From: Streptomyces malachitofuscus
GTDB taxonomy: Bacteria > Actinomycetota > Actinomycetes > Streptomycetales > Streptomycetaceae
NCBI RefSeq assembly: GCF_014650055.1
Contig: NZ_BMUF01000003.1
Location: forward strand, 496,001-560,000
DNA length: 64,000 bases
Reading direction: 5' to 3'
In this document: one piece after another, positions 32,782 to 41,057 of the stretch
How the letters are laid out: the number at the start of each line of letters is the position of its first letter
How positions within the stretch are numbered: the stretch's first letter is position 1
Translations under genes and position numbers: made by a program
Notes under the pieces: generated by a model
The model's input: only the letters and a program-made list of their open reading frames with translations
Databases searched by the model: none
What the model was told of the DNA's origin: nothing

Positions 32782-33666
32782 ATGAGCGGTCCGGTCGTGG
32801 TGGGAGTGGACGGCTCGGCCTCAAGTCTTGCCGCGGTGGAGACGGCCGCGATGGAGGCGCACCGGCGGGGAGCGCGTTTGCGGCTGGTGCACGCCATCGC
32901 GTGGAGTGACCTGCACCCGCTCGGGCCGCTGTCGCTGGGCCCGCCCGAGAGCGGCTTGCGCGACGTGGACGAGCCACTGATGAACGAGGTGGAGGAGCGC
33001 GCCACAGCGGTGGCCCCGGCCGTGGAGATCTCACGCACGGTGGTGACGGGGGAACCCCTGACCGCGCTGGAGGCGCAGTCGCACGGCGCGGAGCTCGTGG
33101 TCGTCGGATCACGGGGCCGGGGTGGCTTCGCCGGCCTGCTGGTGGGGTCGACGGGAGTGCACCTCGCGGCCCATGCCCGCTGTCCTGTGCTCGTCGTCCG
33201 GGGACGGGACGAACCCACGGGGCCGGTCCTCCTGGGCGTCGACGGTTCCACGGCGGGTGCCAAGGCGGTCGACTTCGCTTTCGCCGAGGCGGCGCTGCGT
33301 GGCGTCGTCATCGTCGCCGTGCGCTGCTGGACCGAATGGGATACGCCGATGCCGCCTCCTTCCGACGCGGCCATGCCGTACGCGAGCGAGCCGGGAGCCC
33401 TGGCGGCGCACGAGGAGAGCGTGCTGGCGGAGGCGATCGCCGGCCGGCAGGAGCAGTTCCCGGAGGTGAGGGTGCGACGCGAGGTGGTCCGGGGCGGGGC
33501 ACGCGAGACACTGATCGAGGCAAGCCGCAGCGCCCAGCTGCTGGTGGTCGGTGCCCGGGGACGCGGCGGATTCACCGGCCTGCTGCTCGGCTCGGTCAGC
33601 CAGGCCATGCTGCATCACGCGCACTGTCCCGTAGCGGTGGCCCGGAGCACCGACGACCGCCGCTGA
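32782..33666 (+). CDS. Universal stress protein, tandem UspA domains
   Basis: A 294-aa protein with two UspA domains. Both hold the ATP-binding signature: VVGSRGRGGFAGLLVGSTG in the first and VVGARGRGGFTGLLLGSVS in the second. The ATG at 32782 is preceded by GGGAGG. It is a cytoplasmic stress-survival protein; tandem forms are frequent in actinomycetes and often part of dormancy or redox responses. Confidence 0.94.
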   Translation: MSGPVVVGVDGSASSLAAVETAAMEAHRRGARLRLVHAIAWSDLHPLGPLSLGPPESGLRDVDEPLMNEVEERATAVAPAVEISRTVVTGEPLTALEAQSHGAELVVVGSRGRGGFAGLLVGSTGVHLAAHARCPVLVVRGRDEPTGPVLLGVDGSTAGAKAVDFAFAEAALRGVVIVAVRCWTEWDTPMPPPSDAAMPYASEPGALAAHEESVLAEAIAGRQEQFPEVRVRREVVRGGARETLIEASRSAQLLVVGARGRGGFTGLLLGSVSQAMLHHAHCPVAVARSTDDRR

Positions 33667-33747
33667 CCGGCGCGGGGCCGACGGGTCAGCCCATGGGACC
33701 CGAGCCCCTTGAAGCAGTGCGCACGGGAGCGCTGGCAGAATGACGGC

Positions 33748-34272
33748 ATGATGGGGGATCAGCCGTGGACGGGGCTTCACGCGGACTTGGCGGCGGCGAA
33801 GGCGTTGGTCTGGGACCCGAGCGGCTTCGCCTGCTCGCAACCGGTGCCCGAGCCGGAGAGCGCCGAGTACGCGGCTTACGCGTTCACGCTCGACGGCCGC
33901 TCCGTTCGATTCCGAGCGGCCAAGACCACGCCGACGAAGGTGGGCCAGTTCGTCACCTTCTGGCAGCGGTCCGACGAGGGACCGATCCGTCCCTTCCACG
34001 CCGACGACGGAGTGGATCTCCTCATCGTCAGCAGCCGTGACGACAACGGCTTCGGACACTTCGTGTTCCCCCTGGAGGTGTTGTGCCGGCGCGCCATCGT
34101 CTCCCGGAACGGCTCGGGCGGGAAGCGCGGATTCCGCGTCTACCCGCCGTGGGTCACCACGACCAGCCGACAGGCCCGCAGCACCCAACAGTGGCAAGTG
34201 CAGTACTTCCTCAGCCTTGACCCGCACGGACCCGCCGACCGCACACGCGCCCGCACCCTCTACCGCCCGTAG
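33748..34272 (+). CDS. MepB family protein
   Basis: A 174-aa protein (start ATG 33748, or the adjacent ATG at 33751) with the MepB pattern YAAYAFTLDGRSVRFRAAKTTPTKVGQFVTFWQR and GHFVFPLEVL near the middle, ending KRGFRVYPPWV. MepB proteins are found beside MepRA multidrug systems in staphylococci, but their function is unknown. No efflux genes are adjacent here. Confidence 0.85.
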   Translation: MMGDQPWTGLHADLAAAKALVWDPSGFACSQPVPEPESAEYAAYAFTLDGRSVRFRAAKTTPTKVGQFVTFWQRSDEGPIRPFHADDGVDLLIVSSRDDNGFGHFVFPLEVLCRRAIVSRNGSGGKRGFRVYPPWVTTTSRQARSTQQWQVQYFLSLDPHGPADRTRARTLYRP

Positions 34273-34418
34273 CCGGCCGCCGGGCCACAGTTCACCACCG
34301 TCAACCGCCGCCCGGGGTCCGCTCGCGGGCCGGGATGTGAGGACGGGGGCCGTCGTGCACCGTGCGCGGCGGGCTCCGGCTTCAGTGACCATGATGAGCG
34401 CACAGAAACTTGAGAGCC

Positions 34419-34855
34419 ATGAGTGACGTCCCCGCCGAGGAGATCCCCCCTCTCCTGCTGCACACCGTCCCCGAACCGCGGTGTCCCTCGCGGAGAAGTA
34501 CCGGATGCCCGCGGAAGCGGCCGTTCTCACCCGAGAGGCCGTCGTGGACCCGCACGAAGTCCTGGCCGAGTGCTTCACGACATCCGTACTGATTCCGCAG
34601 CCGGAGGTTCCAACCCGGATCCGGAACTGCTCGGGCGCTGCTGGGATTTCGTGGAACGCCTCGTGGACCATCCTTCGCGACACGTCAGCGGCGCCGTGTG
34701 CTTCGAGGTCCTTGAACCGCTCCTGAACGCGGACGGTCTCGTGGAGGCCGCCTGGCCGTTCATGAAGGTTCGTTCCCAGGCGTGTGCTGTGAAGATGCTG
34801 AACTTCTACGGCATCCGGGTGCCCGGCATCAACGCGAGCCAGCGGTGTGCCGGCT
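34419..34855 (+). pseudogene. Frameshifted remnant of a small helical protein
   Basis: Three successive frames give one plausible protein: MSDVPAEEIPPLLLHTVPEP (from 34419), then SLAEKYRMPAEAAVLTREAV (from about 34482), then LLGRCWDFVERLVDHPS and SGAVCFEVLEPLLNADG (from about 34640). Frame changes fall near 34475 and 34575. The last part resembles small streptomycete proteins of unknown function. There is no stop in the last frame before the opposing DUF1772 gene, so the 3' end is also damaged. Confidence 0.5.
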
Positions 34856-35301
34856 CAGGCGAGGGCGGCGGCCAGCAGGGCGAAGGCGGCGATGATGACC
34901 GCGACGCGGACGTAGTGGTAGCGGTCCCAGCGGTTCATCTGCTCCTTCCAGTCGGCGGGCCGGTTCTCAGGGGTCCATGTCTTCCCGCGGTTGTTGATCG
35001 GGACGAGCAGCAGCAGCGACATGATCACGCTGAGGATCAGCAGCCCGCCGGCGGTGACGACGAGACCGGTGCCGTCGTGGTCCCGTCCGGCGATGGCCCA
35101 GACCGCGACGAGGACGAGCGAGGTGATGTACCAGACCGGCATCACGGCGCCGAGCATCCGGCCACCGTGGGCGCGGCCGCGTTGGCCGCTGTCCTCGGGG
35201 AGTGCGTCGAGGATGCGGTTGATGACGAAGGCGACAGAGAACTCCACCCCCACCATCACGCCGACGAACACGGTGGTGAACACCTGGAGTGCGTTGAGCA
35301 T
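34855..35301 (-). CDS. DUF1772 family membrane protein
   Basis: A 148-aa protein with four membrane helices (residues about 7-27, 50-70, 80-100, 130-148) and the conserved N-terminal segment VFTTVFVGVMVGVEFSVAFV of DUF1772/anthrone-oxygenase-like proteins. The ATG at 35301 has GGAGGGGG upstream. Function unknown. It is divergent from a TetR gene and shares its operator region. Confidence 0.85.
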   Translation of the reverse strand: MLNALQVFTTVFVGVMVGVEFSVAFVINRILDALPEDSGQRGRAHGGRMLGAVMPVWYITSLVLVAVWAIAGRDHDGTGLVVTAGGLLILSVIMSLLLLVPINNRGKTWTPENRPADWKEQMNRWDRYHYVRVAVIIAAFALLAAALA

Positions 35302-35321
35302 GATGATCCCCCTCCAGGAAT

Positions 35322-35388
35322 CTAGCGTTGCTAGCAGATGAGGCAACGCTAGTACTGCTGCCGCTCGAATGTCTAGCGGTGCTAGAAT
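35322..35388. promoter_or_regulatory. TetR operators and leaderless tetR promoter
   Basis: CTAGCGTTGCTAG (35322-35334) and CTAGCGGTGCTAG (35373-35385) are matching 5-3-5 palindromes. The reverse copy GCAACGCTAG (35343-35352) pairs perfectly with the first ten bases of the first site. TAGAAT at 35383-35388 is a good -10 for the TetR gene, putting the transcript start at the ATG (35395), so the mRNA is probably leaderless and repressed by its own product. Confidence 0.7.
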
Positions 35389-35394
35389 CGAGCC

Positions 35395-35973
35395 ATGTCG
35401 GTACAGGAGCGCAAGCAGCGCGAACGGGCGGAACGCGAACGCCTCATCGTGGCGACGGCGCGCGAACTCGCCGAGCAGCAGGGCTGGGACGCGGTCACCA
35501 CCCGCCGGCTCGCCGAGCGCATCGAGTACAGCCAGCCCGTCCTCTACAGTCACTTCCGCGGCAAACGCGAGATCATCGGCGCGGTCGCCCTGGAAGGGGC
35601 CACCGAGATGGCCGCGGCGCTGCGGGCGGCGGCCTCCGCCGCGGACGGCCCCCGCGCCCGGGTCACTGCCCTCGCCCGCACGTACCTCGACTTCGCCGAG
35701 CGCAACCCCGCGGTCTACGACGCCCTGTTCCGCCTCGACGGCGGTCTGGCGTTCGCGCACGAGGACACCCCGGAACCGCTGAAGGACGGCTTCGCCGCCC
35801 TGCTGGAAAGCCTCGGCGAGGTCTCCGGAGACGGCGTCGATCCCGGCCTGTTCACCGAGACCTTCTGGGCGGCGCTGCACGGACTCGTCACCCTGACCAG
35901 GGCGCGACGACTGCCGCCGGAGGACACCGAGCGCAGGGTGAAGCTGCTGGTGGACCGGCTCCCCGCGGTCTGA
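35395..35973 (+). CDS. TetR family transcriptional regulator (WHG domain)
   Basis: A 192-aa TetR protein. The helix-turn-helix VTTRRLAERIEYSQPVLYSHFRGKREII is clear and the C-terminal half matches the TetR_C_33/WHG type (ARTYLDFAERNPAVYDALFRL). It has no ribosome site, and the -10 lies 7 bp upstream, so leaderless translation is likely. It probably represses itself and the divergent DUF1772 gene through the CTAGCGNTGCTAG sites. Confidence 0.92.
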   Translation: MSVQERKQRERAERERLIVATARELAEQQGWDAVTTRRLAERIEYSQPVLYSHFRGKREIIGAVALEGATEMAAALRAAASAADGPRARVTALARTYLDFAERNPAVYDALFRLDGGLAFAHEDTPEPLKDGFAALLESLGEVSGDGVDPGLFTETFWAALHGLVTLTRARRLPPEDTERRVKLLVDRLPAV

Positions 35974-36056
35974 CGCGCCGCACCTCCTCGGGCGTGCGGC
36001 CGGGTCTCCAGGCCCTGCCCGTTGCGCGTGAGCCGTGTCTCACCGCGCCGGCGTTG

Positions 36057-36076
36057 CTATGCAACAAAGTGCATAG
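36057..36076. promoter_or_regulatory. Palindromic operator before padR
   Basis: CTATGCA-ACAAAG-TGCATAG is a perfect 7-bp inverted repeat that runs into the AGGAGG ribosome site of the PadR gene. Its position suits autorepression. Confidence 0.65.
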
Positions 36077-36089
36077 GAGGATCGTGTGC

Positions 36090-36647
36090 ATGGCGCTCGA
36101 GCACGCGATCCTTGTCTCCCTGCTGGAGAAGCCGGGCTCCGGCTACGAACTGGCCCGGCGGTTCGAGCGGTCCATCGGATACTTCTGGACCGCCACCCAC
36201 CAGCAGATCTACCGCGTGCTCAAGCGCATGGAGAGCGACGGCTGGGTCGAGGTCCGGGACGTCGCCCAGTACGGACGCCCGGACAAGAAGGAGTACTCCG
36301 TCGCAGGGCGCGGACGGGACGCGCTCTCCGCGTGGCTGAACGAACCGACCGAGCCCGAAAGCGTCCGCCATGACCTGGCGGTGAAGGTCCGGGGCGCCGC
36401 CTTCGACGATCCGACCGCCTTGATCAGCGAGGTCGAGCGGCACCGGCAGGCGCACACGGACCGCCTCGCCCACTACCTCGCCGGCGAAACCCGCGACTTC
36501 GGCGACCCCGCGCCGGACGGCAGGCTCGACGCCGAGCGGGAGCTCCAGCACGCCGTGCTCCGCGGCGGCATCGCATACGAGCGCATGATGATCGCCTGGC
36601 TCGACGACGTCCTCGCCACCCTGGCCCGATTCGAGACCGGTCGCTGA
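36090..36647 (+). CDS. PadR family transcriptional regulator
   Basis: A 185-aa PadR regulator: N-terminal winged helix (ILVSLLEKPGSGYELARRFERSIGYFWTATHQQIYRVLKRME) and a C-terminal four-helix dimerisation part (Vir_act_alpha_C type). The ATG at 36090 lies 9 bp after AGGAGG; the in-frame GTG at 36084 is too close to that site. It is followed 80 bp later by an acyl-CoA dehydrogenase gene on the same strand, its probable co-regulated target. Confidence 0.92.
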   Translation: MALEHAILVSLLEKPGSGYELARRFERSIGYFWTATHQQIYRVLKRMESDGWVEVRDVAQYGRPDKKEYSVAGRGRDALSAWLNEPTEPESVRHDLAVKVRGAAFDDPTALISEVERHRQAHTDRLAHYLAGETRDFGDPAPDGRLDAERELQHAVLRGGIAYERMMIAWLDDVLATLARFETGR

Positions 36648-36727
36648 CCGGCCGAGCAGACCACCCCGGGACCCGCACCCGAACGCGGACACCCACCCTC
36701 ACCCCTCCCAGCCGAAAGGCGGCACTC

Positions 36728-38452
36728 ATGACCGACGCGCTGCTCTTCAACCCGCGCACCTACGACCCCGCGCACTTCGACCCGGAGACCCGCAGGCTGC
36801 TGCGCGCCACCGTCGACTGGTTCGAGGAGCGGGGCAAGCGCCGGCTGATCGAGGACTACCGAACGCGCGCCTGGCTCGGCGACTTCCTCGCCTTCGCCGC
36901 GAAGGAGGGGCTCTTCGCGACCTTCCTCACCCCCGCCTCCGCAGCCGCGGACGGCGAGGGCGACAAGCGGTGGGACACCGCCCGCATCGCCGCCCTCAAC
37001 GAGATACTCGGCTTCTACGGCCTGGACTACTGGTACGCCTGGCAGGTCACCATCCTCGGCCTCGGCCCCGTCTGGCAGAGCGACAACCCCGCCGCCCGCG
37101 CCCGCGCCGCCGAACTCCTCGCCCAGGGCGAGGTGTTCGCCTTCGGCCTGTCCGAGAAGGCGCACGGCGCCGACATCTACTCCACCGACATGCTCCTGCA
37201 GCCCGACGGCACAGGCGGCTTCCGCGCCACCGGCTCCAAGTACTACATCGGCAACGGCAACGCCGCGGGCCTCGTCTCCGTCTTCGGCCGCCGCACCGAC
37301 GTCGAGGGCCCCGACGGCTACGTCTTCTTCGCCGCCGACAGCCGCCACCCGGCGTACCACCTGGTCAAGAACGTCGTCGACTCCTCCAAGTACGTCAGCG
37401 AGTTCCGCCTCGCGGACTACCCCGTGGCCCCGGAGGACGTCCTGCACACCGGTCGCGCCGCCTTCGACGCCGCCCTCAACACCGTCAACGTGGGCAAGTT
37501 CAACCTCTGCACCGCCTCGATCGGCATCTGCGAGCACGCGATGTACGAGGCCGTCACCCACGCGCAGAACCGCATCCTCTACGGCCGCCCCGTCACCGCT
37601 TTCCCGCATGTACGACGCGAGTTGGCCGACGCCTACGTGCGGCTCGCCGGCATGAAACTGTTCAGTGACCGTGCCGTCGACTACTTCCGCACCGCGGGCC
37701 CCGACGACCGCCGCTACCTCCTCTTCAACCCGATGACGAAGATGAAGGTGACCACGGAGGGCGAGAAGGTCATCGACCTCATGTGGGACGTCATCGCCGC
37801 CAAGGGCTTCGAGAAGGACAACTACTTCGCCCAGGCGGCCGTCGAGATCCGGGGCCTGCCCAAGCTGGAGGGCACCGTCCACGTCAACCTGGCGCTGATC
37901 CTCAAGTTCATGCGCAACCACCTGCTCGACCCGGTCGCCTACGAGCCCGTCCCCACCCGCCTCGACGCGGCCGACGACGACTTCCTCTTCCGCCAGGGCC
38001 CGGCCCGCGGGCTCGGCTCGGTCCGCTTCCACGACTGGCGACCGGCCTACGACACGTACGCCCACCTGCCCAACGTCGCGCGCTTCCGGGAACAGGCCGA
38101 CGCACTCTGCGAGTTCGTCCGCACGGCCGCTCCCGACGAGGAGCAGAGCCGCGACCTCGACCTCCTCCTCGCCGTCGGTCAGCTCTTCGCGCTCGTCGTC
38201 CACGGCCAGCTGGTCCTGGAGCAGGCGGCCCTTTCGGACCTCGACGAGGACGTGCTCGACGAGCTGTTCGCCGTCCTCGTACGGGACTTCTCCGCCCACG
38301 CCGTCGAGCTGCACGGCAAGGACTCCGCGACCGAGGAACAGCAGCAGTGGGCGCTTGACGCGGTCCGGCGCCCGGTCGTCGACGCGGCACGTTCCGAGCG
38401 CGTCTGGCAGCGCGTCGAGGCGTTGTCGGGGGCGTACGAGATGATGCCCTGA
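36728..38452 (+). CDS. Acyl-CoA dehydrogenase family protein
   Basis: A 574-aa flavoprotein, longer than ordinary acyl-CoA dehydrogenases (about 380 aa) and closer to the extended FadE/oxidase-like group. The FAD/substrate-binding run FAFGLSEKAHGADIYSTDM, the middle beta domain (ATGSKYYIGNGNAAGLVSVFG) and the C-terminal helical domain (NTVNVGKFNLCTASIGICEHAMYEA) are all present. It probably oxidises a fatty acyl-CoA; specificity unknown. Strong codon bias suggests good expression. Co-directional with PadR. Confidence 0.92.
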   Translation: MTDALLFNPRTYDPAHFDPETRRLLRATVDWFEERGKRRLIEDYRTRAWLGDFLAFAAKEGLFATFLTPASAAADGEGDKRWDTARIAALNEILGFYGLDYWYAWQVTILGLGPVWQSDNPAARARAAELLAQGEVFAFGLSEKAHGADIYSTDMLLQPDGTGGFRATGSKYYIGNGNAAGLVSVFGRRTDVEGPDGYVFFAADSRHPAYHLVKNVVDSSKYVSEFRLADYPVAPEDVLHTGRAAFDAALNTVNVGKFNLCTASIGICEHAMYEAVTHAQNRILYGRPVTAFPHVRRELADAYVRLAGMKLFSDRAVDYFRTAGPDDRRYLLFNPMTKMKVTTEGEKVIDLMWDVIAAKGFEKDNYFAQAAVEIRGLPKLEGTVHVNLALILKFMRNHLLDPVAYEPVPTRLDAADDDFLFRQGPARGLGSVRFHDWRPAYDTYAHLPNVARFREQADALCEFVRTAAPDEEQSRDLDLLLAVGQLFALVVHGQLVLEQAALSDLDEDVLDELFAVLVRDFSAHAVELHGKDSATEEQQQWALDAVRRPVVDAARSERVWQRVEALSGAYEMMP

Positions 38453-38627
38453 CGAGCGGGAACGCGGCCTCGGGTGCCCGGGCGGTCCGTCGGGCGAGCA
38501 GTTCGCGGACCGTCGGGCGGCCCACGGTGACGAGGCCGCCCGACCCTCGAGATCTCGCCGGACCTCTCGCTTCGCCCCCCGGCCCCGTCCGTGGTGCGAT
38601 GGAACCGGGGGCGGAAGGAGAGCGATC

Positions 38628-39602
38628 ATGTCCGCAGCGAAGCGTACGAGTGCCGCCGCCTCGGTGTCGGTCCGCCCGCTGGTGGAGCCGGACCTGGACC
38701 GGGCCGACGAGATCTTCAGGGTCGCCTTCGGAACCTTCCTCGGGATCCCCGAGCCGGAGACGTTCTTCGGGAGCGCCGACTACGTCCGCACCCGCTGGGC
38801 GGCGGATCCCCACGCGGCTTTCGCGGCGACCGTCGAGGGCGACGTCGTCGGATCGAACTTCGCCGCCGACTGGGGGAGCGTCGGGTACTTCGGCCCGCTG
38901 ACCGTACGCCCGGATCTGTGGGACCAGGGCATCGGAAGACGGCTCATGGAACCGGTCATGGCCTGCTTCGACACCTGGGAGAACCGCCATCTCGGCCTGT
39001 TCACCTTCTCGCACAGTCCCAAGCACCTCGAGCTCTACCGCCGGTACGGCTTCTGGCCCCGCTTCCTGACAGCCATCATGAAGAAGCAGGTCACAGGCGG
39101 TGCCGCAGTTCCCGGCCGGATGCTGTTCGGCGAGCTGACCGACGCCGAGCGGCCCGACGCACTGAGTCGCAGCAGCGCACTGACGGGGGCCGTGTACGAG
39201 GGTCTGAGCCTGGAACGCGAGATCATGGCCACACAGGAGCAAGGGCTGGGTGACACCGTCCTCCTCGAGGGCGCCGGCTCCGACCTCGACGGCCTGGCCG
39301 TCTGCCACTGCGGAGCGGGGTCGGAGGCCGGTGAGGACGTGTGCTTCGTCAAATTCGGCGCCGTACGCCCCGGGCCGGACGCAGCGGACCGGTTCGAGCG
39401 GCTGCTGAACGCGTGCGAGCAACTGGCCGCCGAGAAGGGGCTGGGGCAACTGGACGCCGGAACGAACCTGGCCCGCCAGGATGCCTACCGGCGCATGGCC
39501 GACCATGGTTTCCGTACCTGGCTGCAAGGCGTGACCATGCACAGGCCCAATGAACCCGGCTACAGCCACCCGGACGCCTACGTGATCGACGACTGGCGCT
39601 GA
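38628..39602 (+). CDS. GNAT family N-acetyltransferase
   Basis: A 324-aa GNAT protein. The first half has the acetyl-CoA-binding segment GPLTVRPDLWDQGIGRRLM (V-x-P-x-x-x-x-x-G-I-G) and the LYRRYGFWPRF motif. The second half (residues about 190-320) is a degenerate second GNAT-like domain (CEQLAAEKGLGQLDAGTN...AYRRMADHGFRT). The substrate is unknown. The ATG at 38628 follows GGAGAGCGATC. It stands alone. Confidence 0.9.
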   Translation: MSAAKRTSAAASVSVRPLVEPDLDRADEIFRVAFGTFLGIPEPETFFGSADYVRTRWAADPHAAFAATVEGDVVGSNFAADWGSVGYFGPLTVRPDLWDQGIGRRLMEPVMACFDTWENRHLGLFTFSHSPKHLELYRRYGFWPRFLTAIMKKQVTGGAAVPGRMLFGELTDAERPDALSRSSALTGAVYEGLSLEREIMATQEQGLGDTVLLEGAGSDLDGLAVCHCGAGSEAGEDVCFVKFGAVRPGPDAADRFERLLNACEQLAAEKGLGQLDAGTNLARQDAYRRMADHGFRTWLQGVTMHRPNEPGYSHPDAYVIDDWR

Positions 39603-39611
39603 GCCCGGCCC

Positions 39612-40259
39612 CTAGGACGCTCCGGATCCCGTGTCGATCCTGCCGGGCTCGGTGCCTGTGGGGCGGACCTCGAACATGGAGATCGATTCCCCGGGGTCGT
39701 CGGCCTGCCGGCAGCCGTGCTTGTCCGCGAACCGCGCCTTCCCTGTGATGTGCCCGACCGCTTCCGGCACGTTGCCGCTGACGCGGAGCCGAAACCGGTG
39801 AGAGACCGACTGACCGGGGCCGAGTGAGAAGGCGGTGAGGGTACTGACTCCTCCCTTGGGGTGAGTGAGCGTGGTCCACGCGCCGGTCGTCCTGTCGAAG
39901 GCCTGCACGGTGAGGTGGTGGGAGTAGTCGTTGTCGTCCTCCCAGCCCCGGACGCCGCCGCCGATCAACGGCTGGATGTTCTCGATCCCGTGGTCGCTGC
40001 GATTGCGCACATGGAACGTGAATTCTTGCCAGCCGCTGCCGGCGACGATGATGAAGCGGGGGCCCGAGGTTTCACTTTCCAGGTCACTGGTGAGCCGGGC
40101 CGTGCTTTTGCCGTTCTTGTCGATGCAGGGCTCCCGGGCCGCCTCGGCCGAGGTGCCTTCGCTCTTCCTCGTGTCCGGCATCTCCTTGGCGGTCGCGGCC
40201 GAGAGCAGACCGAGCGGCGCTATGACAGCGGCGGTGGCGATGGCGCGGCGAAAGTTCAA
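39612..40259 (-). CDS. Secreted protein of unknown function
   Basis: The best start is TTG 40259, which has GGAGGG just upstream and gives a Sec signal peptide (NFRRAIATAAVIAPLGLLSAATA). No ATG fits. The 215-aa product has a mature beta-rich region (residues about 75-200, FTFHVRNRSDHGIENIQPL and SVSHRFRLRVSGNVPEAVG) resembling a surface-exposed beta-sandwich domain. Two cysteines, one at each end of the domain, may pair. Not otherwise recognised. Confidence 0.75.
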   Translation of the reverse strand: MNFRRAIATAAVIAPLGLLSAATAKEMPDTRKSEGTSAEAAREPCIDKNGKSTARLTSDLESETSGPRFIIVAGSGWQEFTFHVRNRSDHGIENIQPLIGGGVRGWEDDNDYSHHLTVQAFDRTTGAWTTLTHPKGGVSTLTAFSLGPGQSVSHRFRLRVSGNVPEAVGHITGKARFADKHGCRQADDPGESISMFEVRPTGTEPGRIDTGSGAS

Positions 40260-40367
40260 GGAGCCCTCCAGGAGTCCGGTCCGGTCGTTTGATCCGTGGG
40301 GCCGGCGAATGGTTGCCCTGGATCTCACCGGACGCGCGAGCGGACGGTCCAGGCACCAGCAGTCATC

Positions 40368-40395
40368 GGTAACGGCTGTTACCATACGGGTATGG
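40368..40395. promoter_or_regulatory. Toxin-antitoxin operators and leaderless promoter
   Basis: Two perfect palindromes overlap: GGTAAC-GGCT-GTTACC (40368-40383) and CCATAC-GG-GTATGG (40382-40395), the second covering the antitoxin ATG. TACCAT (40380-40385) can be the -10, giving a transcript that starts at the ATG. RHH antitoxins bind such sites and autorepress. Confidence 0.65.
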
Positions 40396-40637
40396 CGAAG
40401 ACACAACTGGGCGCGCGCGTGGACGAGGACATCGCGGAACTTGCGAAGAAGCGTGCCGCCGATCTGGGACTGAGCATCGGGGACTACCTGGCCCGTCTGG
40501 TGCAGGATGACGCCAGCGGCCTGCGCGCCCGCGCCGTGGACGCCGCCGCCCGATTCCTCGCGGAGCACCAGACGGTCTTCGACGAGGCGGAGAACGCCCA
40601 GTCGCCCACGACGGCCGGGGGAGCGCGCGCCGCCTGA
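40392..40637 (+). CDS. Ribbon-helix-helix-like antitoxin
   Basis: An 81-aa protein starting MAKTQLGARVDEDIAELAKK, the opening beta strand and helix of MetJ/Arc-type DNA-binding antitoxins (LSIGDYLARLV forms the second helix). The acidic C-terminal tail would bind the toxin. Its stop overlaps the toxin start (TGATG), so production of the two is linked. The double palindrome at its promoter fits autoregulation. Confidence 0.85.
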   Translation: MAKTQLGARVDEDIAELAKKRAADLGLSIGDYLARLVQDDASGLRARAVDAAARFLAEHQTVFDEAENAQSPTTAGGARAA

Positions 40638-41014
40638 TGCACCTGCACATCGACGTCCCCTGGATCCTGCAGGTCGCCGAAGCCGCCGGAGTGAACGACC
40701 CGGCCCCCGACGACTACGGCGTCCCCGTCGCGGCGGTCGCCCGACACCAGGCCGAACTGTTCGAGCAACCCGTCTACGACGGCCCCTACGCCAAGGCCGC
40801 CGCCCTCGTGCACACCCTGGGACGCTGCCGCTGGCTGGAACGCTCCAACATGGCCGTCGCCGCCGCGACGGGCGTCATGTACCTCGAGGCCGCGGGGATC
40901 ACCGTCAAGCCCACCCGGGAAGACGCCATCGCCCTGAGGGACCTGCTCCTCGACCCGGCCTGCACCGCCGGGAAGATCGCCACTCTGCTGCGCAACTGGC
41001 CCACGGCCACCTGA
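40637..41014 (+). CDS. Fic/Doc-like toxin with degenerate active-site motif
   Basis: A 125-aa protein resembling the short Fic/Doc toxin components of streptomycetes (ALVHTLGRCRW, NMAVAAATGVMYLEAAGI). Where Doc has H-x-F-x-D/E-G-N it has CRWLERSN, so the catalytic histidine is absent and only the acidic residue and Asn remain. It may use another mechanism or be an inactive variant. It overlaps the antitoxin gene by one base. Confidence 0.75.
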   Translation: MHLHIDVPWILQVAEAAGVNDPAPDDYGVPVAAVARHQAELFEQPVYDGPYAKAAALVHTLGRCRWLERSNMAVAAATGVMYLEAAGITVKPTREDAIALRDLLLDPACTAGKIATLLRNWPTAT

Positions 41015-41057
41015 GCACGGGCGGCGACGCGGACGCGGCATCTCTCCCGCCCTGGCG

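Noticed and set aside
34423..35325. 300-codon plus-strand frame across the DUF1772 gene
   Set aside because: Only its first third has coding character (the frameshifted remnant); the rest is antisense to a well-supported membrane protein.
36084..36090. GTG at 36084 as the padR start
   Set aside because: It is only 3 bp from the AGGAGG ribosome site; the ATG at 36090 has the normal spacing.
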